20,695 nt of DNA, taken from NCBI GenBank assembly GCA_947628575.1, contig CANRAK010000017.1, forward strand, positions 1-20,695. The letters run 5' to 3'. The stretch is from an uncultured Clostridia bacterium (GTDB taxonomy: Bacteria > Bacillota > Clostridia > TANB77 > CAG-465). A model generated the notes under the pieces. It was not told the DNA's origin and ran no database searches. It worked only from the letters and a program-made list of their open reading frames with translations. The translations under genes and the position numbers were made by a program. Positions 8,521 through 16,109 of this stretch are shown one piece after another (position 1 is the stretch's first letter; the number at the start of each line of letters is the position of its first letter).

Positions 8521-11500
8521 CTATTCTTCACTATCAGAATATTCTTCTGAATAATCGTCAGATGCATCAGCACCTAATTCTTCTTCTGTAAGTTCTCCGT
8601 TTTCCTCAACAGACATTTGGTCTAACTCATCATCTAGAACGAAACCTCTAAAATCATCTTCATTTAAAATACTTGAAGAATCAACATTTGGAGTAATTCC
8701 ATCATTTTCTTCTTCGATAGACTCTTTAAGTTCAAATTGTTCATCTTCTTTATATAGTTTTAAGTCTAGTGCTAAACTTTGTAATTCTTTAGTTAATACT
8801 CTAAATGATTCTGGAATTCCTGGTTTTGGAATACTTTCACCTTTTACTATTGCTTCATAAGTTTTTAAACGTCCAACAATATCATCAGATTTAACTGTTA
8901 ATATTTCTTGTAGTATATATGAAGCACCATAAGCTTCAAGTGCCCAAACTTCCATTTCACCAAATCTCTGTCCACCAAATTGAGCTTTACCTCCAAGTGG
9001 TTGTTGAGTAACTAGTGAGTATGGACCAATTGAACGAGCATGTATTTTATCTTCAACCATGTGATATAGTTTAAGCATATACATGTATCCAACTGTAACT
9101 TTTCTATCAAAAGGTTCACCTGTTCTACCATCACGAACCATAAATTTACCATCAGGATCAAGTCCTTTAGACTCAAATAATTCTCTTATTTCTGATTCTT
9201 TAGCTCCATCAAATACAGGTGTAGCAATTTTCCATCCATACAATTTAGCTATGTATCCTAAATGTACTTCTAGAACCTGACCAACATTCATACGTGATGG
9301 AATACCAAGTGGATTTAAAAGTATTTGTAATGGTGTACCATCAGGTAAGAATGGCATATCTTCTCTTGGTAGGATACGAGATATAACACCTTTGTTACCA
9401 TGACGACCAGCCATTTTATCTCCAACAGATATTTTTCTCTTTTGAGCTATGTATATTCTAACAACTTTATGAACTCCTGCAGCTAGCTCATCACAGTTAT
9501 CTCTTGTAAATATTTTTACATCTACAACTGTACCAGCTTCACCATGTGGAACTCTTAATGAAGTATCTCTTACTTCTCTTGCTTTTTCTCCGAATATTGC
9601 TCTTAATAATTTTTCCTCAGCTGTAAGTTCAGTTTCACCTTTAGGTGTAACCTTACCAACAAGTATATCTCCAGGTACAACTTCTGAACCTATACGAATT
9701 ATTCCATTTTCATCTAAGTTGTTTAATGCTTCAGCACCAACATTTGGAATATCTTTTGTCATTTCTTCAGGTCCAAGTTTTGTATCTCTAGCTTCACAAT
9801 CATAATCTTCAATATGAATAGATGTTAAAACATCATCTTTAACTAAATCCTCAGATATTAGGATGGCATCCTCATAGTTGTAGCCTTCCCATGTCATGAA
9901 ACCAATAAGTAAGTTTTTACCAAGTGCAAGTTCACCATTTTGAGTAGAAGGTCCATCAGCTATAACTTCACCTTTTTTAATCTTTTCACCTTTACGTACA
10001 ATTGGTTTTTGCATTATGCATGTTCCAGCATTTGATCTTTGATATTTTATTAATGTATATTCATCTTTTCCAGTTTTTGTATCAATAACAATCTTATCTG
10101 CACTTACATAAGATACAACACCATCATGTTTTGCAACTATAACTATTCCTGAGTCAACAGCTGCTTTATATTCTATTCCTGTTCCAACAATTGGACTATC
10201 TGTCTTAATTAGTGGAACTGCTTGACGTTGCATGTTTGCACCCATAAGTGCTCTGTGAGCATCATCACTCTCTAAGAAAGGTATCATTGCTGTTGCAACA
10301 GAAACAAGTTGTTTTGGTGAAACATCCATTAAGTCAACTTTTTCTCTTTCAATTTCTTCAATTAAATCTTTAAATCTAACTTTAACTCTTTTATTTACGA
10401 ATTTTCCTTCACTATCAAGAGGTTCATTTGCTTGTGCAACAATGTATTTATCTTCTTCATCGGCAGTCATATATCTAATTTCATTAGTAACTACTCCTGT
10501 TTTCTTATCTACAATTCTATATGGAGTTTCAATAAATCCATATCTATTTATTTTAGCAAATGTAGATAATGAAGATATAAGACCTATGTTTGGACCTTCT
10601 GGAGATTCGATAGGACATAGTCTACCATAGTGAGTATGGTGAACGTCACGAACTTCGAATCCAGCTCTTTCTCTAGATAGACCACCAGGTCCTAATGCAG
10701 AAATTCTTCTTTTATGTGTAAGTTCTGCAAGTGGATTGATTTGATCCATAAATTGAGATAATTGAGAGCTTCCAAAGAATTCTCTTAATGAACCTACAAC
10801 AGGTTTAATATTTATTAATGTTTGAGGTGTTGCAACATCTAAGTCTTGAGTAGCCATTCTTTCACGAACAACTCTTTCAAGTCTTGCAAGACCAATTCTA
10901 AATTGATTTTGTAATAATTCACCAACACATCTAACACGTCTATTTCCTAAATGGTCAATATCGTCTGTTGAACCAAGACCAAATCTTAAATTCATAAAGT
11001 AGTTAATAGCAGACATTATATCATCTAATGTTGCACATTTTACAACTAATTTTTCTCTATTTAATTTAATTTGTTTTCTTAATTCTTTATCTTCAACGTC
11101 TCCAATTTTTTCAAGTAACTCTTTTAATGCAGGTAAATATACATCTTCTTTTATAACTTCTTTGTCTATTTCTTTACCTAAATATTTAGATATATCTACT
11201 GTGTTATTTCCAATTATTTTTATTTTCTTATCTTCTCTTGTAATGTATACAACATTTACTCCAGAATCTTTAATTTGTTTTGCTACTTCTTCAGTTATAA
11301 CTTCTCCAGCTTTAACAAGCATTTCTCCATCTTCAGTTATAACGTTTTCAGCAGCTACTTCTCCAACTGTTCTTTCAGCAATACTTAATTTTTTATTATA
11401 TTTGTATCTACCTACTCTTGCCAAATCATATCTTCTTGGTTCAAATAATAATCCAAATAATAAAGATTTTGCAGCATCTACATGTAATGGTTCATTTGGT

Positions 11501-12222
11501 CTAATCTTTTTATAAATTTCAAGTAAAGCTTCATCTTGAGTTTTTGCTGGATCTTTATATAAGTTTTCGTTTATTAAATCATCTTCAAATAAATCCATTA
11601 TTTGTTGATCAGATTCTATTCCTAATGCTCTAATCAAAGTAGTAATAGGAACTTTTCTAGTTCTATCTACTCTTGCATAATACACGTCTGATGAATCAGA
11701 TTCAAGTTCAATCCATGTACCACGAATAGGCATTATAGTTCCTGAATATAAAAACTTTCCTGTTTTATCTCTTTGAGCATCAAAATATACTCCTGGGCTT
11801 CTTACAAGTTGTGATATAACAACTCTTTCTGCACCATTAATTAAGAAAGTTCCACTATCAGTCATTACTGGTAAATCACATAAGAAAATTTCTTGTTCTT
11901 TTATTTCTCCAGTTTCACGATTGATTAATCTAACTTGTACTTGTAATCTAGAAGAATAACTTGTGTTTCTTGCTTTTGCTTCTTCTATTGTGTACTTAGT
12001 TTCGTCTTCTAATCTATAATCTACAAATTCAAGTAACAAATTACCTGAAAAATCGCTTATAGGTGAAGCGTCGGATAAAACATCCTTAAGTCCTGATTTT
12101 AAAAACCACTCATAAGAATTTTTTTGAATGTCAATTAAATCTGGCATATCAATAACTTCTTTGATACTTCCAAAGCTCATTCTAGTGGCTTTTCCATTTT
12201 TTACTTCATGAATACGACTCAT
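8521..12222 (-). CDS. rpoB: DNA-directed RNA polymerase subunit beta
   Basis: The beta subunit of RNA polymerase, 1233 aa. Conserved blocks include the rifampicin-pocket segment from F482 (FFGSSQLSQFMDQ), ITHKRRIS-like LTHKRRIS at 501-508, CPIESPEGPNIGL, and the active-site QKRKISVGDKMAGRHGNKGV near the C-terminal third. Residues matching E. coli D516, H526 and S531 (D493, H503, S508) are wild type; the position of E. coli N518 is Ile495. The C-terminus ends in a very acidic tail of about 60 residues rich in Glu, Asp and Ser. Translation starts at ATG with GGGGGTAGG upstream. Unlike in most bacteria, no rplJ-rplL pair precedes it: prfA, closed by its own terminator, lies upstream, and rpoB has a separate promoter with a leader of about 190 nt. 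Confidence 0.99.
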   Translation of the reverse strand: MSRIHEVKNGKATRMSFGSIKEVIDMPDLIDIQKNSYEWFLKSGLKDVLSDASPISDFSGNLLLEFVDYRLEDETKYTIEEAKARNTSYSSRLQVQVRLINRETGEIKEQEIFLCDLPVMTDSGTFLINGAERVVISQLVRSPGVYFDAQRDKTGKFLYSGTIMPIRGTWIELESDSSDVYYARVDRTRKVPITTLIRALGIESDQQIMDLFEDDLINENLYKDPAKTQDEALLEIYKKIRPNEPLHVDAAKSLLFGLLFEPRRYDLARVGRYKYNKKLSIAERTVGEVAAENVITEDGEMLVKAGEVITEEVAKQIKDSGVNVVYITREDKKIKIIGNNTVDISKYLGKEIDKEVIKEDVYLPALKELLEKIGDVEDKELRKQIKLNREKLVVKCATLDDIMSAINYFMNLRFGLGSTDDIDHLGNRRVRCVGELLQNQFRIGLARLERVVRERMATQDLDVATPQTLINIKPVVGSLREFFGSSQLSQFMDQINPLAELTHKRRISALGPGGLSRERAGFEVRDVHHTHYGRLCPIESPEGPNIGLISSLSTFAKINRYGFIETPYRIVDKKTGVVTNEIRYMTADEEDKYIVAQANEPLDSEGKFVNKRVKVRFKDLIEEIEREKVDLMDVSPKQLVSVATAMIPFLESDDAHRALMGANMQRQAVPLIKTDSPIVGTGIEYKAAVDSGIVIVAKHDGVVSYVSADKIVIDTKTGKDEYTLIKYQRSNAGTCIMQKPIVRKGEKIKKGEVIADGPSTQNGELALGKNLLIGFMTWEGYNYEDAILISEDLVKDDVLTSIHIEDYDCEARDTKLGPEEMTKDIPNVGAEALNNLDENGIIRIGSEVVPGDILVGKVTPKGETELTAEEKLLRAIFGEKAREVRDTSLRVPHGEAGTVVDVKIFTRDNCDELAAGVHKVVRIYIAQKRKISVGDKMAGRHGNKGVISRILPREDMPFLPDGTPLQILLNPLGIPSRMNVGQVLEVHLGYIAKLYGWKIATPVFDGAKESEIRELFESKGLDPDGKFMVRDGRTGEPFDRKVTVGYMYMLKLYHMVEDKIHARSIGPYSLVTQQPLGGKAQFGGQRFGEMEVWALEAYGASYILQEILTVKSDDIVGRLKTYEAIVKGESIPKPGIPESFRVLTKELQSLALDLKLYKEDEQFELKESIEEENDGITPNVDSSSILNEDDFRGFVLDDELDQMSVEENGELTEEELGADASDDYSEEYSDSEE

Positions 12223-12256
12223 TTTCCTACCCCCAACTACAACTTAAAAAAGGCAA

Positions 12257-12306
12257 CAAAAAGTCAAACTAGTTTACATAATTTAAAAATTTGTCAACTA
12301 ATTTGA
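12257..12306 (-). promoter_or_regulatory. Terminator-like hairpin in the rpoB leader (candidate attenuator)
   Basis: In the rpoB 5' leader an 11-bp stem can form between the arms at 12306-12296 and 12274-12264 (TCAAATTAGTT with AACTAGTTTGA, one G-U pair) around a 21-nt loop. On the minus strand it is followed at once by C and five T, then by a second T run. This is a weak intrinsic-terminator shape about 40 nt upstream of the rpoB start. Attenuation is inference; the stem is AT-rich. Confidence 0.4.
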
Positions 12307-12389
12307 TTCTTTATATATCCTTCTTTTTTAACTATTTTTTGTATTTTTTCTCAACTATTTCAACCTTCCTTTACGTTCTAGTTTACATA
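12269..12389 (-). repeat. 12-bp direct repeat in the rpoB leader
   Basis: The minus-strand sequence TATGTAAACTAG occurs twice in the leader, at 12389-12378 and 12280-12269, 109 bp apart. The downstream copy contains part of one arm of the terminator-like hairpin. The upstream copy could pair in its place with the other arm (TTAGTT), although only over about six bases. Confidence 0.6.
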
Positions 12390-12419
12390 GTAATTTCAAT
12401 TAGAAATAACATTTGTCTT

Positions 12420-12448
12420 ATTATATCACATAAAAAAAACAGTGTCAA
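12420..12448 (-). promoter_or_regulatory. Consensus promoter of rpoB-rpoC
   Basis: On the minus strand a perfect TTGACA -35 box (12448-12443) and a perfect TATAAT -10 box (12425-12420) are 17 nt apart, with an extended TGA immediately before the -10. This is as strong a sigma-A promoter as can be recognised by eye. The predicted start near 12413 gives a leader of about 190 nt before rpoB. Confidence 0.93.
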
Positions 12449-12482
12449 CCAAAAAATTCATTTTTTCAAAAAAATTAAAACT

Positions 12483-12513
12483 AAAAAAATCAAGCTTTTT
12501 ACACTTGATTTTT
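12483..12513 (-). terminator. Intrinsic terminator of prfA
   Basis: An AAATCAAG/CTTGATTT stem (12487-12494 and 12504-12511) with a 9-nt loop is followed by a T run on the minus strand. Its A:T extension overlaps the prfA stop codon. Confidence 0.78.
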
Positions 12514-13573
12514 AAATATTTCCTTCTTTTAATCTATCGGCTCTGTCAGCAGCTATTAATGCTTCAACCATTTCATCTATATCACCATTTAGAAATGACT
12601 CTAATTGATAAATAGTATAATTTATTCTATGGTCAGTTACTCTACTTTGTGGATAGTTGTAAGTTCTTATTTTCTCACTTCTTGCTCCACTTCCAACTTG
12701 TAGTCTTCTTGTATTAATTCTTTCACTATCTCTTTCTTCTAATTGCTTTTCATATAATTTTGAGCGAAGCATCTTCATAGCTGTTTCTTTATTTTGAAGC
12801 TGTGATCTTTCATTTTGACATGATACTACAATTCCTGTAGGAATATGTGTTATTCTAATAGCAGATGATGTTTTATTTACGTGTTGTCCACCCGCTCCGC
12901 TTGCTCTATATGTATCTATTCTTAAGTCATTTTGATTTATTTCTATTTCTACATCTTCTACTTCTGGTAATACAGCTACTGTTGCTGTTGAAGTATGTAT
13001 TCTTCCACTCGCCTCAGTTTCAGGAACACGTTGTACTCTATGTACTCCACTTTCAAATTTTAATCTACTATATGCTCCTTTTCCTTTTATCATAAATGAT
13101 ATTTCTTTAATCCCACCTATTTCTGTTTCGTTAATGTCTATAACTTCTACTTGCCATCTTTTAAGCTCTGCATACATAGTATACATTCTATATAAATTAT
13201 ATGCAAATAATGCTGCTTCTTCACCACCAGCACCGCCTCTTATTTCTATTATAACGTTACTATCATCATTTTCATCTTTTGGTAGAAGTAGTATTTTTAA
13301 TTCTTCTTCTAACTGCGGTAGCTTTTCTTTTGCATTATAATATTCTTCCTCAGCCATATCTTTTAATTCAGGATCATCTAACATTTCTTTAGCATCATCC
13401 ATTGTTTCTTGGACTTTTTTATATTCTAAGTACTTATCTACTACATCTTTCATGTTAGCTTGTTCTTTCATATATTTTCTCCATCTTTCTTGGTCAGCAA
13501 TAACATCTGGATCAGAAATAAGCTCTGTTAATTCTAAATATTTCTTATATAGTTCTTCTAACTTTTCAAACAT
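12512..13573 (-). CDS. prfA: Peptide chain release factor 1
   Basis: RF1 recognises UAA and UAG in the ribosomal A site and triggers hydrolysis of peptidyl-tRNA. The 353-aa product is of normal length. The recognition tripeptide is PET (184-186, in RVPETEASGRIHT), the RF1-type PxT motif rather than the SPF of RF2, and the catalytic GGQ is at 228-230 in ASGAGGQHVNKT. The N-terminal helical domain spans about 1-100. The ATG start has GGAG 8 nt upstream. It forms a single-gene unit with its own promoter (13607-13635) and terminator. In many Firmicutes prfA is followed by prmC, which methylates the GGQ glutamine; here it is not adjacent. Confidence 0.97.
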   Translation of the reverse strand: MFEKLEELYKKYLELTELISDPDVIADQERWRKYMKEQANMKDVVDKYLEYKKVQETMDDAKEMLDDPELKDMAEEEYYNAKEKLPQLEEELKILLLPKDENDDSNVIIEIRGGAGGEEAALFAYNLYRMYTMYAELKRWQVEVIDINETEIGGIKEISFMIKGKGAYSRLKFESGVHRVQRVPETEASGRIHTSTATVAVLPEVEDVEIEINQNDLRIDTYRASGAGGQHVNKTSSAIRITHIPTGIVVSCQNERSQLQNKETAMKMLRSKLYEKQLEERDSERINTRRLQVGSGARSEKIRTYNYPQSRVTDHRINYTIYQLESFLNGDIDEMVEALIAADRADRLKEGNI

Positions 13574-13606
13574 TTTAATAACTCCATTCTAAAAATATAC
13601 TATTTA

Positions 13607-13635
13607 ATTCTAACATACTTTAGTCTCTTTTTCAA
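13607..13635 (-). promoter_or_regulatory. Promoter of prfA
   Basis: TTGAAA (13635-13630) and TAGAAT (13612-13607) are 17 nt apart on the minus strand, with an extended TGT before the -10. It lies after two tandem terminators, so prfA should be independent of the division genes upstream. Confidence 0.8.
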
Positions 13636-13644
13636 TATTATGTA

Positions 13645-13675
13645 GAAAAAAATGATATATACCTAATATATATCA
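13645..13675 (-). terminator. Second terminator after the DivIVA-family gene
   Basis: A 9-bp stem TGATATATA/TATATATCA (13653-13661 and 13667-13675) with a 5-nt loop is followed by seven T on the minus strand. It lies 15 nt beyond the first terminator and backs it up. Confidence 0.75.
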
Positions 13676-13690
13676 GCATTTAGAGAAAAA

Positions 13691-13713
13691 GAAAAAGAGG
13701 TACTAAACCTCTT
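13691..13713 (-). terminator. First terminator of the DivIVA-family gene, enclosing its stop codon
   Basis: The AAGAGGT/ACCTCTT stem (13695-13701 and 13707-13713) has a 5-nt loop that contains the TAG stop codon, so the upstream arm is coding sequence. T-rich sequence follows on the minus strand. A terminating ribosome would cover the hairpin. Confidence 0.75.
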
Positions 13714-14152
13714 CTTCATCATTTAATATCTTTAGTTGTGCTTCAAGCATTGATTGAACCTTAATCTTATATATTCTCATCTGATTTTTCTTAGTTTCAA
13801 TATCTACTTCAGCTTTAATAATTTGTCTTTGTAAATCTTCTAGTTTTTGCTTAGCATCAAGCTCAGCTGTAGATTTTATTGTTTCAGCTTGCTTTTGTGC
13901 TTCAAGTTTTATACTATCAGCTTCAGTTTGCGCATTTTCTACAGTTTTATCTATTCCTACTTCTAAAGAGCTGTAATGGTCAACAGATTCTTGTAATGTT
14001 CTTACTTGTCCTCTTAGCTCATTATTCTCTTTATATAATTTTTCATAATCGCTCATAACAAGAACTAGAAAATCTTCTACATCTTTTATATCATAGCCAC
14101 CTAATTTAGCTTTTTTAAACACTTTATTATCTATATCTATTGGTGTTAGCAT
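13703..14152 (-). CDS. DivIVA-family septum/pole-associated coiled-coil protein
   Basis: DivIVA-family proteins bind negatively curved membrane and act as scaffolds for division or polar growth. The 149-aa protein starts MLTPIDIDNKVFKKAKLGGYD and continues with DVEDFL, the characteristic N-terminal lipid-binding domain (about 1-38); the rest (40-145) is nearly continuous coiled coil rich in Glu, Lys and Gln. The ATG start has AAGGGGG 11 nt upstream. It lies 66 bp after sepF, the order also seen in other Gram-positive division clusters, but the intervening ylmG and ylmH homologues are absent. A terminator lies in the gap and no separate promoter is visible, so expression probably depends on read-through from sepF. 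It could be DivIVA or a related paralogue such as a GpsB-like protein; its length and motif favour a DivIVA-type protein. Confidence 0.9.
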   Translation of the reverse strand: MLTPIDIDNKVFKKAKLGGYDIKDVEDFLVLVMSDYEKLYKENNELRGQVRTLQESVDHYSSLEVGIDKTVENAQTEADSIKLEAQKQAETIKSTAELDAKQKLEDLQRQIIKAEVDIETKKNQMRIYKIKVQSMLEAQLKILNDEEEV

Positions 14153-14182
14153 AATAATTCAACCCCCTTATTTTTAAATTTA

Positions 14183-14210
14183 AAAAAACAGGTCAAAGAC
14201 CCGTTTTTTA
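14183..14210 (-). terminator. Intrinsic terminator between sepF and the DivIVA-family gene
   Basis: A six-pair stem at 14190-14195 and 14199-14204 (one G-U pair, 3-nt loop) is flanked by A and T runs, ending in seven T on the minus strand. It lies within an apparent operon and may be partial, setting the ratio of SepF to the DivIVA-family protein. Confidence 0.75.
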
Positions 14211-14218
14211 AGCATCAC

Positions 14219-14758
14219 TTATTTAAGCCAAGAAAAAGATTGTCTTTGTTCTTGTTGTTGTTTGTTCATTTGATTATTTTCTAAATCATTTTGGATTTCT
14301 ACTGTTCTTGGTGTCATTAGATAAATTAGATTAGATACTCTTTGAATGTTTCCTTCAATCATAAAAGTAGCTCCACTTAAGAAATCTAATACACGTCTAG
14401 CATCTTCTTTTCCTACATTTTCAAGATTTATAATAACAGACTTTTTACTTTTTAAGTATGCCCCTACTTCTTCCACATCGTTATAACAAGTTGGTTGAGT
14501 TATAACCATTTTAGATGCTGACATACCATTGTTAACAGATATAACTTTTGTTTGTCTATTATTATCTTCAACTTCTCTTACAGATGCTCTTGCTCTACTA
14601 CGAGCTCCTGCTTGTTGACTATACATTTCTTCATCTTGTATTTCTTCTTCATCTTCATATTCATCATAATTCTCTGCATAATTATCATCATATACATCAT
14701 CATTATTTCCGCCAAGTCCAATTACCTTTAAGAATTTATTCATAATTTCTGCTCCCAT
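14219..14758 (-). CDS. sepF: Cell division protein SepF
   Basis: SepF is a cytoplasmic protein that tethers FtsZ to the membrane and bundles filaments. The 179-aa product has a short amphipathic N-terminus (NKFLKVIGLGG), expected to bind membrane; an acidic linker (about 19-45); an Arg-rich stretch; and the conserved SepF domain (83-155) with ITQPTCYNDVEEV, VIINLENV and RRVLDFLSGATFMIEG. A Gln-rich tail follows. Two starts are possible: ATG at 14758 (GGGGG 9 nt upstream) and an in-frame ATG at 14743 (GGGAG 8 nt upstream), which would put the amphipathic helix at the very N-terminus; I keep the first but cannot decide. Its promoter is at 14819-14847, and a DivIVA-family gene follows. Confidence 0.93.
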   Translation of the reverse strand: MGAEIMNKFLKVIGLGGNNDDVYDDNYAENYDEYEDEEEIQDEEMYSQQAGARSRARASVREVEDNNRQTKVISVNNGMSASKMVITQPTCYNDVEEVGAYLKSKKSVIINLENVGKEDARRVLDFLSGATFMIEGNIQRVSNLIYLMTPRTVEIQNDLENNQMNKQQQEQRQSFSWLK

Positions 14759-14818
14759 AAAAATTAACCCCCTACGATATTTTGCATAAATAAAGTGCTG
14801 TTAATATCTTCGTTTTAA

Positions 14819-14847
14819 ACTTTATCATAAATATAACTATTTGTCTA
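14819..14847 (-). promoter_or_regulatory. Promoter of sepF
   Basis: TAGACA (14847-14842) and TAAAGT (14824-14819) are 17 nt apart on the minus strand, with an extended TGA before the -10. The predicted leader is about 53 nt. No clear terminator separates it from the M23 gene upstream. Confidence 0.68.
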
Positions 14848-14873
14848 TACTTTAACACGTTTGTAACATATTT

Positions 14874-16091
14874 TTAATTAAAATATGACATTGGATTTAC
14901 TGGTACATCATTTATTTGCACTTCAAAGTGTAAATGTGCACCATAAGAATTTCCTGTATTACCACTATATCCAATAACTTGTCCTTGTACAACAGTTTGT
15001 CCAGGACTTACAGCTACTGAAGATAAATGTGCGTAATATGTTTCTATTCTTCTACCTTTTGAATCTAGTCCATTATCTATTACTACGTAATTACCATAAC
15101 CATAATTTGTACTTGGTGAGAAATAGTGATCTTTTTTACCATCTGCTCTATATGGTCCGTTAGGATCAGTTGTAACAGTTGATGCTACAATTACTTTTCC
15201 AGATGCAGCAGCCCATACTTGACTTCCTATTGGTACACCTATATCTGTTCCATAATGTCCTGCATATCCACCAAATCCACATGTTATTCTACTACTAACA
15301 GTAGGCCATATAAATACATCTGAAAAATATCCGTTGTTTGAACCATACTGTTGACGAGCAATTTCTTCTTGTCTTCTTAACTCTGCTTGTGCTTTATCTC
15401 GTTCTTCTTTTAATATTTTATCATAAGCTAATAGTTTCTTTTCATCTGAATTTAAAGCATTAACTTTCTTTTCCTTTTGTGCTTTTACACTTTCTAACTC
15501 ATTTGTAGATTTTTCAACATCATAGCTTAATTGTTCAAGAGCTAATTTACCTTCTTCTATGTTTGTTCTTAAGTTATCTGCATATTCTTTTTGAGTTTTC
15601 ATATTTCCAATTAAAGATTGGTCATATTCTAATATACTAGTATATACGTTAAGCTTTGAGAAAAAATCTCCTATTCCATCTGATGAAATTAAAATATCAA
15701 AAACACTAGGTACACCATTTTCATAAATAGCTCTAAGTCTAGTAGTATATACATCTTCAGCACTATTATATAATTGTGCTGAATTTTGTAATTCATTTTG
15801 GTATTTTTCTACCTGTGAGTTTATTGTATCTACTTTACTTTGTAATCCATCTAGCTCTTGTGTATATTCTGCTATTTCTGAGTCTAATTCGTTTATCTCG
15901 TTATAATAACCTTCAACTTCTTTTTTTACAGAATTTATGGCAGCCTCATTAGCACTTAATTTTTCATCTAACTCTTTTGCTTTTTTTTGAGCATCACTTA
16001 ACGCATCAGCAAAGCAAATATTAGTTGCATTTATTACAGTAAAAATTACAAATGTTGCCATTAAGGCTCGTCCTATCCCCCTCTTTTTCAT
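14874..16091 (-). CDS. Secreted M23 peptidase with PcsB/CwlO-like coiled coil (second of a tandem pair)
   Basis: A probable peptidoglycan endopeptidase activated by FtsEX. The 405-aa protein has a Sec signal peptide (about 1-30, cleavage probably after FADA), a long coiled coil (30-250) containing the PcsB-type segment RLRAIYENGVPSVFDILISS, and a C-terminal LytM/M23 domain (about 260-405). The zinc and catalytic residues are complete: H279 and D283 in GHYGTD, H355 in YAHL, and H386/H388 in GAHLHFE. The frame is open from a TTG at 16106, but that codon overlaps the GAGGGGG ribosome-binding site. The ATG at 16091, 6 nt after it, is the credible start. The gene begins 18 nt after the paralogous M23 gene. 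An insertion of about 20 residues in the catalytic domain (DPNGPYRADGKKDHYF region) is absent from the paralogue. Confidence 0.92.
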   Translation of the reverse strand: MKKRGIGRALMATFVIFTVINATNICFADALSDAQKKAKELDEKLSANEAAINSVKKEVEGYYNEINELDSEIAEYTQELDGLQSKVDTINSQVEKYQNELQNSAQLYNSAEDVYTTRLRAIYENGVPSVFDILISSDGIGDFFSKLNVYTSILEYDQSLIGNMKTQKEYADNLRTNIEEGKLALEQLSYDVEKSTNELESVKAQKEKKVNALNSDEKKLLAYDKILKEERDKAQAELRRQEEIARQQYGSNNGYFSDVFIWPTVSSRITCGFGGYAGHYGTDIGVPIGSQVWAAASGKVIVASTVTTDPNGPYRADGKKDHYFSPSTNYGYGNYVVIDNGLDSKGRRIETYYAHLSSVAVSPGQTVVQGQVIGYSGNTGNSYGAHLHFEVQINDVPVNPMSYFN

Positions 16092-16109
16092 AATTATCCC
16101 CCTCAAATT

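Noticed and set aside
4888..12222. Inteins, frameshifts or recoded stops in rpoB and rpoC
   Set aside because: Both frames are continuous, of normal length, with all catalytic motifs uninterrupted.
12292..12297. Second TTGACA in the rpoB leader as a downstream promoter
   Set aside because: No acceptable -10 box at 16-18 nt; the best candidate, TAAACT, is at 15 nt with four of six matches.
12317..12413. Tiny leader peptides in the rpoB leader (an ATG frame of nine codons at its 5' end and a TTG frame of eight codons)
   Set aside because: The first would be almost leaderless and the second has a poor ribosome-binding site; neither shows a run of regulatory codons.
12291..12515. Plus-strand open frame of 74 codons opposite the rpoB leader
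   Set aside because: It lies in the AT-rich gap holding the rpoB promoter and leader, encodes a low-complexity Phe/Ile/Lys-rich peptide and lacks a ribosome-binding site.
16092..16106. TTG start for the second M23 peptidase
   Set aside because: The TTG overlaps the GAGGGGG ribosome-binding site of the ATG at 16091, which also begins a typical signal peptide.
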